Positions 33,948 to 42,684 of a stretch of DNA of 64,000 bases are shown here, piece after piece. This DNA is from Sphingobium trunci (lineage in GTDB: Bacteria; Pseudomonadota; Alphaproteobacteria; Sphingomonadales; Sphingomonadaceae): positions 62,001-126,000 of the forward strand of contig NZ_JAKUJY010000011.1 of assembly GCF_022664535.1 (NCBI RefSeq), read 5' to 3'. Each line of letters opens with the position of its first letter. Positions within the stretch are counted from its first letter, which is position 1. The notes below the pieces were generated by a model. It was not told the DNA's origin. It worked only from the letters and a program-made list of their open reading frames with translations, and did not search any database. The translations under genes and the position numbers were made by a program.

Positions 33948-34811
33948 ATGTCCAAAGCCGCCGCACAAAGTCTCGGCGATGCCGATCAGGTCATCGGCAT
34001 TCGTCCCCTGCAGCCCACCATCGGAGCGGAGATCGAGGGCGTCGATCTGAGCAAGCCGATTTCGCCCGAACAACGTGACGCCATCCGCGCCGCCGTGTTG
34101 CGATACAAGGTCATATTCTTTCGCGACCAGCCGCTTACCAACGACCAGCACGCCGCCTTCGCCGCCGAATTCGGCCCGCTCTACACGCACCCCAGCACCA
34201 CGCATGACCCGAAAATATCCCCGATCCACAAGATCGCGGCTGCCGACGCCGCCAAATATGAACAGCGTGTCCATCGCGATGTGAAGGCCGGGGACGGCTA
34301 TCATAGCGATACGAGCTGGCGCCTGGTGCCGACCTGGGGCGCCGTCCTGCGCGCGGTCACCCTGCCCGATGTCGGGGGAGACACCATCTGGGTCGATGCC
34401 AATCTGGCCTATGAGGGCTTGTCCGACGAGGTGAAGGCGCGGCTCGAAGGGCTCCATGTCACCCATGATTTCCGCGATGCGCTGGTCGGCGCCGGCCATG
34501 ACTATCCGATCGTCGCCCATCCGGTCGTGCGGACCCATCGCGAGACGGGGCAGAAGATCCTCTGGGTCAATCTGACGCAAAAGCCGCAGATATTGGGTGT
34601 GGAACTGTCGGAAAGCCGCGCGTTGCTGGATGAAATCCTGCGCCAGTATAAACGGCCCGAATTCCAGGTCCGCTTTTCCTGGCGGCCCCATTCGGTCGCT
34701 TTCTGGGACAATCGCGCCGCGGTCCATTACGCCGTCAGGAATTACGGTGATTTCCCGCGGGTACTCGAACGCATCCTGATTGCGGACGAACCGCTCTACA
34801 CCGACCTGTGA
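33948..34811 (+). CDS. TauD/TfdA-family alpha-ketoglutarate-dependent dioxygenase
   Basis: A 287-residue Fe(II)/alpha-ketoglutarate dioxygenase. The HxD facial motif is in GYHSDTSWRLVP and the distal His in NRAAVHYAVRNYGDFPRVLERI, which also carries the Arg that binds alpha-ketoglutarate. The preferred ATG 33948 has GAGAGG upstream. TauD-type enzymes release sulfite or aldehydes from taurine, alkyl sulfates or related compounds. The next two genes are a sulfonate-type solute binding protein and a TonB receptor, so a sulfonate or sulfate ester is the likely substrate; AtsK-like alkyl sulfate cleavage is an alternative. Confidence 0.88.
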   Translation: MSKAAAQSLGDADQVIGIRPLQPTIGAEIEGVDLSKPISPEQRDAIRAAVLRYKVIFFRDQPLTNDQHAAFAAEFGPLYTHPSTTHDPKISPIHKIAAADAAKYEQRVHRDVKAGDGYHSDTSWRLVPTWGAVLRAVTLPDVGGDTIWVDANLAYEGLSDEVKARLEGLHVTHDFRDALVGAGHDYPIVAHPVVRTHRETGQKILWVNLTQKPQILGVELSESRALLDEILRQYKRPEFQVRFSWRPHSVAFWDNRAAVHYAVRNYGDFPRVLERILIADEPLYTDL

Positions 34812-34871
34812 TGCCTGCCGTGCCCGGTTCGCAAGAGGGCCGGGCACTGGCCAACCACGTCTGGAAATGGA

Positions 34872-35882
34872 ATGACCTCCCCTCCTGTTTCGCGGCGCAA
34901 GTCCCTGCCCTGGCTGCTGGCGGCCTTCGTGGCGGCGTTGATCCTGATCGGCATCGCGATCGCCCTGCGTAGCGGAGCCAAGCCACAGGATGAGCGCGTC
35001 CTCAAGGTCGGCGATCAGCGCGGAGGGGCGCGGGCCTTGATGCAGGCCGCCGGCGAGCTCGACAATCTTCCCTACCGGATCGAATGGGGTCAATTTCCGG
35101 CTGCCTCCCCGCTGCTCGAAGCGCTGGCGGCAAACGCCATCGACGTCGGCGGTGTCGGCGGCGCGCCCTTCGCCTTCGCCTATGCCGGTGGCGCGAAGAT
35201 CAAGGCCGTGTTCGCCTACCGCCCGGAAGGCGCCAATATCGGCCGCGCATCGGCCATCATCGTGGCCAAGGGATCGCCCATCCACAGGCTTGCCGACCTC
35301 AAGGGCAAGAAGCTGGCGACGGTGCGCGGTTCGGCAGGGCAGGATCTGGCGCTCCGCCTGATCGAGAAAGCGGGACTGGCGGCATCGGATATTCACTGGT
35401 CCTACCTCAACAACGCAGAAGCCAAGGCGGCGCTGGAAAGCGGATCGATCGACGCCTGGTCGACATGGGGCAGCTATGTCGGCATCGCCGTCATCGAAAA
35501 TGGAGATCGGGTGCTGGCCGACGGGAGCGGCCTGCCGACCGGCCTTGGCTTCTTCGCCGCGTCGGATACCGCCATCACGGACAAGCGGGAGATGTTGAGC
35601 GACTTCCTGGCGCGGCTGAACCGGGCGCGACGCTGGGCGATCGCGCACCCCGACGGCTTCGCGCAGACGCTGGCGAAGGACACCGGGCTTCCGCTCAAGG
35701 TCGCGCGCTTCTCCATCTCGGCCTATCTCGGCTCGGCCCTGCCCATCAACGACGCGTTGATCGCCGAGCAGGCGGAGATTTTCGCGCGCTATCGCCGTGC
35801 CAACATCATCCCGGCGCTGCCGGACATTCGCGCGGGTTACGACCCGTCCTTCAATGCGACGACCTTCGCCGGGAGAAGCTGA
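34872..35882 (+). CDS. Sulfonate/nitrate-type ABC transporter substrate-binding protein (SsuA/NMT1-like)
   Basis: A 336-residue protein with an N-terminal membrane segment (about 14-33) that could be an uncleaved anchor or signal. The periplasmic body shows the SsuA/TauA pattern: VLKVGDQRGGARALMQAAG, PLLEALAANAIDVGGVGGAPFAFAYAGG, DLKGKKLATVRGSAGQDLALRLIEKAGL, SGSIDAWSTWGSYVGIAV. No ATPase or permease gene follows; it is between the TauD-like dioxygenase and a TonB receptor, so the inner-membrane components must be elsewhere or the protein serves as a sensor/scavenger. Weak ribosome binding site. Confidence 0.85.
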   Translation: MTSPPVSRRKSLPWLLAAFVAALILIGIAIALRSGAKPQDERVLKVGDQRGGARALMQAAGELDNLPYRIEWGQFPAASPLLEALAANAIDVGGVGGAPFAFAYAGGAKIKAVFAYRPEGANIGRASAIIVAKGSPIHRLADLKGKKLATVRGSAGQDLALRLIEKAGLAASDIHWSYLNNAEAKAALESGSIDAWSTWGSYVGIAVIENGDRVLADGSGLPTGLGFFAASDTAITDKREMLSDFLARLNRARRWAIAHPDGFAQTLAKDTGLPLKVARFSISAYLGSALPINDALIAEQAEIFARYRRANIIPALPDIRAGYDPSFNATTFAGRS

Positions 35883-35969
35883 CCTTTCCAGGCTGGCGCG
35901 CTCCGGCTGTCCGTCACGCGGCGATCCGGAATCGGGCGCCGCTCCACCACAACATCATAGGGGACCATC

Positions 35970-38495
35970 ATGAAAAACCTGCCTGCCGCGGGCGTAGCCG
36001 CATTGCTGGGCGCAGCGCTCATACCCACAGCTTTCGCACAGGACGCGGGCGAGGCGGCGTCGGGCGCCGACGATGGCCGGAGCGGATCGACGATCGTCGT
36101 CACCGGCACGCGCAAGGGGGAGGGACGGACGGTCGCCGACAGCCCGGTGCCGATCGACGTCATCAGCCCCCGGGAACTCGGCTCCACGGGACGATCCGGC
36201 CTCAAGGAGATATTGGGGAACATCATTCCCTCGCTCACCATGCCCGCGCTCGGCGGCGGCGGCACTTCCGCAAGCGTGCGGCCCATATCCATCCGGGGCC
36301 TTTCGGGCGACTATCTGCTGGTGCTGGTCAACGGCAAGCGGCGGCATACGACGGCGCTCATCAACAATCTTTCGCGCATCTCGGGCGGCTCCACCCCGGT
36401 GGACATCGACCTTATCCCCACCAATGCCGTCGGCCGCATAGAGGTGCTGCGCGACGGGGCGGCGGCCCAATATGGATCGGACGCGATTTCGGGGGTCATC
36501 AACATTCTGCTCGACGACGCGCCGGAAGGCGGCGAGTTCTCGACGACCGCGGGCCAGCTTTATGAAAAGGGTGGCGCCCTGGTCCAGCAGGGCCTCAGCT
36601 ATGGTACGCGCATCGGCGGCGACGGCTTCATCCGCGTGGCGATCGAAGGGAAATATCACGACCGCGCCGACAGTTCGGCCGAGCCGGTGCCCTACATCTA
36701 CCCCTTCGTGAACGGCGCGCCCGATCCGCGCGAGGCAACCGCCAACCATCTGATCGCGGGCGGCTATGGCCGATCCAATCGGGACAAGATCATCAACGGA
36801 TCGGTCAACACTGAACTGCCCGTGGGAGAGGGGTTGACGGTCTATAGTTTCTCGACGCTCAGCTATCGCGATATCGACGACAATCGCGGGGCCGTCTTTC
36901 CCGCGACCACCGGCTATGGCGGACAGGCCAATGTTTCGGGCCTCACCGCCTTGCCGCAAATCTACCCGTCCGGCTTTCAGGCGCGGCGGCGAATCAAGGA
37001 ATGGGACGGACAGGCGGCGGCCGGATTGCGCGGTGCGCTGGGCGCGGGGTGGTCTTTCGATCTTTCCACCACTTATGGCCGGGACGATGTCTGGCTGGGC
37101 GCGGTGGGAACGCTCAACCCGTCGATCGGGCCGTCCAGCAAGACCAGCTTCTTCATGGGCAAGCAGATCCAGGATCTGTGGGTCAACAATCTGGAACTGA
37201 CGCGCAGCTACGATATGGGCTTTGCAAAGCCGCTCGACGTGGCGATCGGCTTCGAGCATCGCTGGGAACGGTTCCAGAACCGCGCGGGCGAGCCGGACAG
37301 CTATCGCGACGGGGGTTATGTCATTCCCTCGGACGGCACCGCTTTCGGCAATGCCTATGGCGGCCGGGCGCCGTCACCGGGCCTGGTATCCTTCACCGGC
37401 ACCTCGCCGGCCGACGCCACATCGCTCAGCCGCAACAATCTGGCGGCCTATGTCGACCTGTCGGCCGACATCGTCAAAGGCTGGTACGTGGGCGTCGCCG
37501 GACGGTTCGAACATTATGACGACAGCGCCGGCAACACGGTGTCGGGCAAATTCTCGACCCGGTACGAAATATTGCCCGGCCTGGCCCTGCGCGGTGGCAT
37601 CAACACGGGCTTCCGCGCGCCCTCGCTCGCGCAGACCGGCTTTTCCACGACGCAGAACACCGTGACCGTCATCGGCAACAACCGGGTCAATACCACGTCC
37701 AAATTCCTGCCTGTCAACAGCGTTGCCGCGCTTGCGCTGGGCGCCACCCCGCTCAAGCCGGAAAAATCGCTCAACTACACTGCGGGGCTGGCTTTCGAAC
37801 GGGGCGGCGTCCGGCTGACGGTCGACGCCTACCAGATCAACGTCGACGACCGGATCGTAAAGACGGAGTTCCTTGGCACCTCATCCAATGGCGGCTCCGC
37901 CATTCGCGCCATTCTGCTCGCCAACGGGATCACGGGTGTCGACAGCGCCCAATTCTTCACCAACGCCATCGACACGAGGACAAGGGGTGTCGACGCCGTC
38001 GCCGAATATATGCTGCGCACCGCCGCGGCCGGAAGTTTCCGGCTGAACGCGGCCTTCAGCTACAACAAGACCAGGATCACCAAAGTCATCGACAACCCAG
38101 CCCAGCTCGCCTCACTCAACGTCACCCTGTTCGGGCGCCAGGCGCAGCGCGACCTTGTCGCCGCGACACCCCGGACCAAGCTGGTGCTGACGAGCGACTG
38201 GTCGCTTGAGCGCCTTCACATACTCGCCCGCGCGACCCGCTATGGCAGCTATGTGGAATCGAGCAATGTCGCGACCGGCGACCGGCGCTTCGGCGCAAAG
38301 TGGATTGCTGACCTCGACATCGGCTATGACGTGAGCGAACGCGTGACGCTGTCGGTCGGGGCGAACAATCTGTTCGACACCTATCCCGACCGCAACGGCA
38401 CGATCGCGGCGGACGGTTCAGGCGCCTATGGCAGTTTCGCGCCCTTCGGCCTCAGTGGCGGCTTTTATTATGGCCGCGTGTCGGCGCGCTTCTGA
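35970..38495 (+). CDS. TonB-dependent outer-membrane receptor
   Basis: An 841-residue receptor. Signal peptide MKNLPAAGVAALLGAALIP (cleaved near AFAQD), a TonB-box-like TIVVTGTRK, a plug domain (SPVPIDVISPRELG, VRPISIRGLSGDYLLVLVNG, IEVLRDGAAAQYGSDAISGVINI) and a long beta barrel ending RVSARF with terminal Phe, as required for BAM assembly. It follows the TauD-like dioxygenase and sulfonate-type binding protein in the same direction, so it probably imports the compound they process. SD-like AGGGGA before ATG 35970. Confidence 0.93.
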   Translation: MKNLPAAGVAALLGAALIPTAFAQDAGEAASGADDGRSGSTIVVTGTRKGEGRTVADSPVPIDVISPRELGSTGRSGLKEILGNIIPSLTMPALGGGGTSASVRPISIRGLSGDYLLVLVNGKRRHTTALINNLSRISGGSTPVDIDLIPTNAVGRIEVLRDGAAAQYGSDAISGVINILLDDAPEGGEFSTTAGQLYEKGGALVQQGLSYGTRIGGDGFIRVAIEGKYHDRADSSAEPVPYIYPFVNGAPDPREATANHLIAGGYGRSNRDKIINGSVNTELPVGEGLTVYSFSTLSYRDIDDNRGAVFPATTGYGGQANVSGLTALPQIYPSGFQARRRIKEWDGQAAAGLRGALGAGWSFDLSTTYGRDDVWLGAVGTLNPSIGPSSKTSFFMGKQIQDLWVNNLELTRSYDMGFAKPLDVAIGFEHRWERFQNRAGEPDSYRDGGYVIPSDGTAFGNAYGGRAPSPGLVSFTGTSPADATSLSRNNLAAYVDLSADIVKGWYVGVAGRFEHYDDSAGNTVSGKFSTRYEILPGLALRGGINTGFRAPSLAQTGFSTTQNTVTVIGNNRVNTTSKFLPVNSVAALALGATPLKPEKSLNYTAGLAFERGGVRLTVDAYQINVDDRIVKTEFLGTSSNGGSAIRAILLANGITGVDSAQFFTNAIDTRTRGVDAVAEYMLRTAAAGSFRLNAAFSYNKTRITKVIDNPAQLASLNVTLFGRQAQRDLVAATPRTKLVLTSDWSLERLHILARATRYGSYVESSNVATGDRRFGAKWIADLDIGYDVSERVTLSVGANNLFDTYPDRNGTIAADGSGAYGSFAPFGLSGGFYYGRVSARF

Positions 38496-38615
38496 ACCAT
38501 GCCGCCGCCACGGCTCGGACAAAGACCGATATTGAATGGATGGGGGTCGACTTCAGCAAAACTCAACTGTCCCGATATCGTGCCTGCGGTAGAGACGGGC
38601 AGAGGAAGGTAAGCG

Positions 38616-39377
38616 ATGTTGAGCGGGGTTCATAATTTCCGGGATGCGGGCGGATACAGGACAGCGGCAGGTACGTTGCGCCGGAACCTGCTGTTCCGCT
38701 CCGGGCGCCTGACGGCCGCGACGAGGGAAGACGAAGCTATTCTGGGCAGGATTGACTTCCAGACGATTGTGGACCTGCGGCGCGGCGCGGAACGCCATGC
38801 CTTTCCGACCGGCGCGTGGGCGGCGAAATGCGAAGCGATTTCCAGCGACGTCGGTGGCCACGCAGACCCTTGGGTAACATTCCTTCGCTCGGTTGAGCCA
38901 AGTGCCGCTGCTGTTCGCGACTATATTCTCGCTTTCTATCGCTCCGTGCCTTTCGAGGAGCGGCATATCGGCCTGTTCTCGCGCTATTTCTCGGCGCTTG
39001 CGGAGGGTCGCGGCCCGCTTCTGGTGCATTGCTCCGGCGGCAAGGATCGGACCGGTATCGTGATAGCCTTGACCCATGCTCTATTGGGCGTGCCTCGCGA
39101 GGACATGGTGCACGACTATCTGCTCACAAATCGCCATTGGAACTATGAAACCCACGGTGCGGCCGTTGCCGAAGCCATGCGAGAGGAAGCTGGCAGGCCG
39201 GTCGATCCCGCCGCCGTTCGCGCCGCGATCGAGGTGGAAGCTGAATATCTGGACGCCGCGTTTGATGTGATCGCCGCGCGCGCCGGATCGGTTGCGCGCT
39301 ATCTCGATGAGGTCGTTGGCATTACCGGAGACCGCCAACGTGCCATCATTGCCCGATTGGTTGAACATCAGCCATGA
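38616..39377 (+). CDS. Tyrosine-protein phosphatase-like enzyme (Y_phosphatase3 family)
   Basis: A 253-residue phosphatase of the cysteine-based superfamily. The P-loop HCSGGKDRTG (HCX5R with Lys and Asp) is near residues 138-147, and NFRDAGGYRT and LFRSGRLTAATREDEAIL are the N-terminal blocks of the lipid/tyrosine phosphatase group. AGAGGAAGG precedes the ATG. It is first of a five-gene operon; the stop overlaps the next start (ATGA). The substrate may be a phosphotyrosine, phospholipid or inositol phosphate. Confidence 0.88.
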   Translation: MLSGVHNFRDAGGYRTAAGTLRRNLLFRSGRLTAATREDEAILGRIDFQTIVDLRRGAERHAFPTGAWAAKCEAISSDVGGHADPWVTFLRSVEPSAAAVRDYILAFYRSVPFEERHIGLFSRYFSALAEGRGPLLVHCSGGKDRTGIVIALTHALLGVPREDMVHDYLLTNRHWNYETHGAAVAEAMREEAGRPVDPAAVRAAIEVEAEYLDAAFDVIAARAGSVARYLDEVVGITGDRQRAIIARLVEHQP

Positions 39378-40147
39378 GCGACCGCCATCCGGACGGAAGT
39401 GCGGGCGATGTCGATTATAGCGGGATCGCCTTCCCCTATCCAAGCTATCGCCAGCCCGATCCCAGAATTGCCGCGCGCATCGTGGGGGCTTTGGAAGATG
39501 CGCGCTCTGTTCTCAACGTCGGCGCGGGCGCGGGTTCCTATGAACCGCTGGATCGCGACGTCACCGCCGTGGAGCCTTCTGCCTCCATGCGCAAGCAACG
39601 TCCAACCCATTTACCGGTCGCGATAGATGCGGTGGCGGAAATGCTGCCTTTCCCCGATGGCCATTTCGACGCCAGCATGGCGACTTTCACCGTCCATCAA
39701 TGGTCCGATCTTGCTCAAGGTCTCGCCGAGATGCGACGGGTAACGCGGGGAACAGTGGTGATACTGAGTTGCGATCCCGCCGCACTCGATCGATTCTGGC
39801 TCCATGAATATGCGCCGGAGGTGATTGCCATCGAAGGAGCGCGTTATCCCGCCCTGGACCGTATCGCCGCTGCATTGGGCGGCGATGTCGACATAAGGCC
39901 GGTACCCATTCCGCTGGACTGCCGGGACGGGTTTAACGAAGCCTATTATGGGCGACCAGAAATGCTGCTGGATGCAGGTGCGCGTTCAGCCTGTTCCGGC
40001 TGGAGCTTCGTCGAGCCGGAAGTCGTGGAGAGATTCGTCGCAACGTTGGAGCGTGATCTGGAGAATGGTGTCTGGGATGCGCGCTTCGGTCATTTCCGGA
40101 CGCAAGCCGAGTTCGACGGTCCGCTCCGCCTGATCGTGGCGAAGTAG
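39374..40147 (+). CDS. SAM-dependent methyltransferase (type 11-like)
   Basis: A 257-residue class I methyltransferase. The SAM-binding motif I is LNVGAGAGSYEP (about 48-59), the acidic loop is VTAVEPSASM, and motif III-like sequence is AEMLPFPDGHFDASMATFTVHQW. The C-terminal third (YYGRPEMLLDAGARSACSGW, FRTQAEFDGPLRLIVAK) fits small-molecule methyltransferases. Start overlaps the phosphatase stop. The substrate is unknown; operon neighbours are phosphatases, a nucleotidyltransferase-like protein and an acetyltransferase. Confidence 0.88.
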   Translation: MSDRHPDGSAGDVDYSGIAFPYPSYRQPDPRIAARIVGALEDARSVLNVGAGAGSYEPLDRDVTAVEPSASMRKQRPTHLPVAIDAVAEMLPFPDGHFDASMATFTVHQWSDLAQGLAEMRRVTRGTVVILSCDPAALDRFWLHEYAPEVIAIEGARYPALDRIAAALGGDVDIRPVPIPLDCRDGFNEAYYGRPEMLLDAGARSACSGWSFVEPEVVERFVATLERDLENGVWDARFGHFRTQAEFDGPLRLIVAK

Positions 40148-40152
40148 CCGCT

Positions 40153-40875
40153 ATGGCATTCGCGCATTGTGAATGGGGATTGATGGGAGTCGAGACGATG
40201 CGAGAGCGGGTGGCTGTGCTCGTGATCGTTGATGTGCTGTCTTTCTCAACCGCCGTAGACATTGCGGTAAACCAGGGCGCGGCGATCCTGCCATTCCCGT
40301 CGGGTGATCGTGCGGCAGCACAAGCGGCGGCTGAGAAAGCACAAGCTCAACTGGCAGCGCCGCGACAAGCCGGTGGGGGACAGTTCAGCCTCTCGCCCAG
40401 GACTCTTGCCGCGCTCCCGCCGGACACCCGGCTCATGCTTCCGTCGCCCAATGGCTCGCGAATATCCCTCGCAGGTGGCAATACCCAGGTGATGGCAGGA
40501 TGTCTGCGTAATGCGAAGGCCGTGGCGAAACATGCTCGTCTCCTAGCAGGCGATGGCGATGTCGCTGTCGTTCCTGCTGGAGAGAGATGGCCCGATGGCA
40601 GTCTTCGTCCCGCAATAGAGGATTGGCTGGGAGCCGGCGCGATATTGGACTCCCTGCATATGCCCATGTCTTCGGAAGCCCGGTTGGCACGGGATGCCTT
40701 CCGAACTGCTATCCCTTCCCTCCACGATCTGGTTCAGCAATCCATTTCCGGTCGCGAGCTTATCGATGAAGGCTATTGTGAGGACGTGGCATTGGCGCTC
40801 GACCTGGGTTGCAGCAGTGCCGCCCCAGTCCTGCGGGACGGTGCCTACCGCAATGATGTGATCCACCCCGCATGA
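40153..40875 (+). CDS. 2-phosphosulfolactate phosphatase family protein (ComB-like)
   Basis: A 240-residue protein beginning with the ComB-like block CEWGLMGVETM, VLVIVDVLSFSTAVDIAV and LPSPNGSRISLAGG, then VVPAGERWPDGSLRPAIEDWLGAGAI and a final SAAPVLRDGAYRNDVI. ComB hydrolyses 2-phosphosulfolactate in coenzyme M synthesis, but family members occur in bacteria that lack coenzyme M, where their role is not settled. Start lies 5 bp after the methyltransferase stop; end overlaps the next gene. Sequences of this form are familiar from actinobacteria, which raises transfer as a possibility. Confidence 0.85.
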   Translation: MAFAHCEWGLMGVETMRERVAVLVIVDVLSFSTAVDIAVNQGAAILPFPSGDRAAAQAAAEKAQAQLAAPRQAGGGQFSLSPRTLAALPPDTRLMLPSPNGSRISLAGGNTQVMAGCLRNAKAVAKHARLLAGDGDVAVVPAGERWPDGSLRPAIEDWLGAGAILDSLHMPMSSEARLARDAFRTAIPSLHDLVQQSISGRELIDEGYCEDVALALDLGCSSAAPVLRDGAYRNDVIHPA

Positions 40876-41474
40876 CAAGCAGCCATTATCTGACTTCCAT
40901 TATCCGGCGCAGCCCGATCCTGCATCTTGTTCTGAACCGCTGGTCTTCCATTGCCTTGCCCAACTGCTGGGTGTCGGGCAGCGCCATCGCTCAGACAGTA
41001 TGGAATGCCAGCTATGGGTTTCCGGCTGACCATGGCTTGGTCGACATCGATCTTGTCTATTTCGACGATAGCGACCTTTCGGCGAGACGCGAAGAAATGC
41101 TGGCACAGCGCGTCCGCTCCCTCGTCCCCGGCTTGCCCGTGTGGATAGATGCCAAGAACGAAGCGCGTGTTCATCTGTGGTATGCGGATAAATTCGGTTA
41201 TGAAATCCCTCCATATATGTCTGTGGAGCAAGCGATAGCGACCTTTCCCACGACGGCCGGGGCTGTCGCGGTCCGGCCTTCTCCAGCGGGTCTGGAGATA
41301 TTCGCGCCTTTTGGCTTGGCTGACATGCTGGGTTGCACAGTGCGCCCGAACAAGGCCCAGATCACGCGCAGCATTTACGAAGCGAAAGTCGCGCGTTGGC
41401 GGGCTTTCTGGCCGGAGTTGACCATTGTGCCGTGGGATGACGACAATGGCCCGCTTCAAAGTGGGAAGCCATGA
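40872..41474 (+). CDS. Nucleotidyltransferase-like protein (NTP_transf_6 / DUF925 type)
   Basis: A 200-residue protein with the pattern of the nucleotidyltransferase family: LPNCWVSGSAIAQTVWNASYGF, then DIDLVYFDDSD (two Asp as in metal-binding DxD) and WIDAKNEARVHLWYADKFGY. The overall order (G[S/A]AIxQTVW, DIDxxYFD, NxAxVHLWY) matches PF06042-type proteins of unknown physiological role. Start overlaps the ComB-like stop by 4 bp and its end overlaps the fusion gene, so it is fully embedded in the operon. Confidence 0.75.
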   Translation: MTSSHYLTSIIRRSPILHLVLNRWSSIALPNCWVSGSAIAQTVWNASYGFPADHGLVDIDLVYFDDSDLSARREEMLAQRVRSLVPGLPVWIDAKNEARVHLWYADKFGYEIPPYMSVEQAIATFPTTAGAVAVRPSPAGLEIFAPFGLADMLGCTVRPNKAQITRSIYEAKVARWRAFWPELTIVPWDDDNGPLQSGKP

Positions 41475-42505
41475 AGATCCGCCCCGTCAATGCCGCAGAA
41501 TATCCCGAACTTGCTTCGTTGTGGCACGAAAGCGCGCGCATGATGGATGGCGGTGTGACCGATCTTCCATCCGTCGAGGCTTTGCTTGAAAGAATCAGGC
41601 AGCAAGTGCGGAATGGATGGAATGTCTCCGTCGCGAGCGATGAATCGCATATCCTGGGCTTTGCAGCCATCATTCCCACCCGGGGCATATTGGACCAGCT
41701 CTTCACCGCACCCCACAGCCGAGGGCGCGGCATTGGCAGCGCGCTGCTCGCTTCTGTCATGGCAGAGATGCCTGCCGGCTTCACCTTGCGCACCCCTGCA
41801 CACAACCGGAGGGCACAGCGCTTCTACGAAGCGCGAGGATTGAGATTTCTGGGGGACGACCTCCACCCGGTGAATGGCATGCCGGTCAAATATTATGCCG
41901 CGACGCCACGACAACATGTCATGCGAGACAGTCGCCCGCAAATCTACTTGCTGAGGCATGGCGAGACGGAATGGAATGCCAGCGGACGTTTCCAGGGCCT
42001 ATTGGACTCCGCCTTGACGGCGAGAGGCATTGAGCAGGCCAAGGCCGCAGGGCGGCGACTGGCCAGCCTGATCCCATATGCAGATGCGGTATATGCCAGT
42101 CCGTTGGGTCGCGCCCGCGAGACATGCTTGCACGTGACATCGTTCGCCACCTACCCGCAGACGCGCTGGGACACCCGGTTGCAGGAAGTTTCCATCGGTT
42201 CATGGAACGGACTGACGGAGATCGACATCGAGGAGGGTTGGCCGGGCCTGCTTGATGGCACATCGGCGTTCGACTGGTTTTTCCGTTCTCCCGATGGCGA
42301 ATCATATGACGCCGTCGTCAACCGTGTACGAAGCTGGCTTTCCGAAATTGAGGGAAGAGTGGTTGTCATTTCGCATGGCCTGTTGAGCAGGATCATAAGA
42401 GGGGAATATCTTGGTCTGCCGAAGAATGAGGCGCTTGCGCTTCCTGTGGCTCAGAATGTGATCTGGCACTTGGCGAGCGGACGGCTGCAGAGCTTGTCCG
42501 TTTGA
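41471..42505 (+). CDS. GNAT acetyltransferase - histidine phosphatase fusion
   Basis: A 344-residue two-domain protein. Residues about 1-140 are a GNAT N-acetyltransferase: PVNAAEYPELASLWHESARM, LFTAPHSRGRGIGSALLASV with the acetyl-CoA loop RGRGIG, and the C-terminal NRRAQRFYEARGLRFLGDD. Residues about 155-344 are a phosphoglycerate-mutase-like histidine phosphatase: YLLRHGETEWNASGRFQG (catalytic RHG), SPLGRARETC, and VVISHGLLSRIIRGEYLGL (second His). The two chemistries in one chain suggest that one compound is acetylated and dephosphorylated in sequence. Last of the five-gene operon. Confidence 0.88.
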   Translation: MKIRPVNAAEYPELASLWHESARMMDGGVTDLPSVEALLERIRQQVRNGWNVSVASDESHILGFAAIIPTRGILDQLFTAPHSRGRGIGSALLASVMAEMPAGFTLRTPAHNRRAQRFYEARGLRFLGDDLHPVNGMPVKYYAATPRQHVMRDSRPQIYLLRHGETEWNASGRFQGLLDSALTARGIEQAKAAGRRLASLIPYADAVYASPLGRARETCLHVTSFATYPQTRWDTRLQEVSIGSWNGLTEIDIEEGWPGLLDGTSAFDWFFRSPDGESYDAVVNRVRSWLSEIEGRVVVISHGLLSRIIRGEYLGLPKNEALALPVAQNVIWHLASGRLQSLSV

Positions 42506-42684
42506 CCAGATATTTGCGCCAACCCTTGCCTTGATTGCTCATGTCCCGGCTGCGCCCTGCGGATTTGGCCAAAGATGCCCAGCAGGAAACGGAGCAAAGG
42601 ATCATACGGATATTCAAAAAACCCTCACAGGGGGGTCGTCTTCTTGCTCCAGAAACGCGAACGCGCCCTTCATGAATTTACGTC

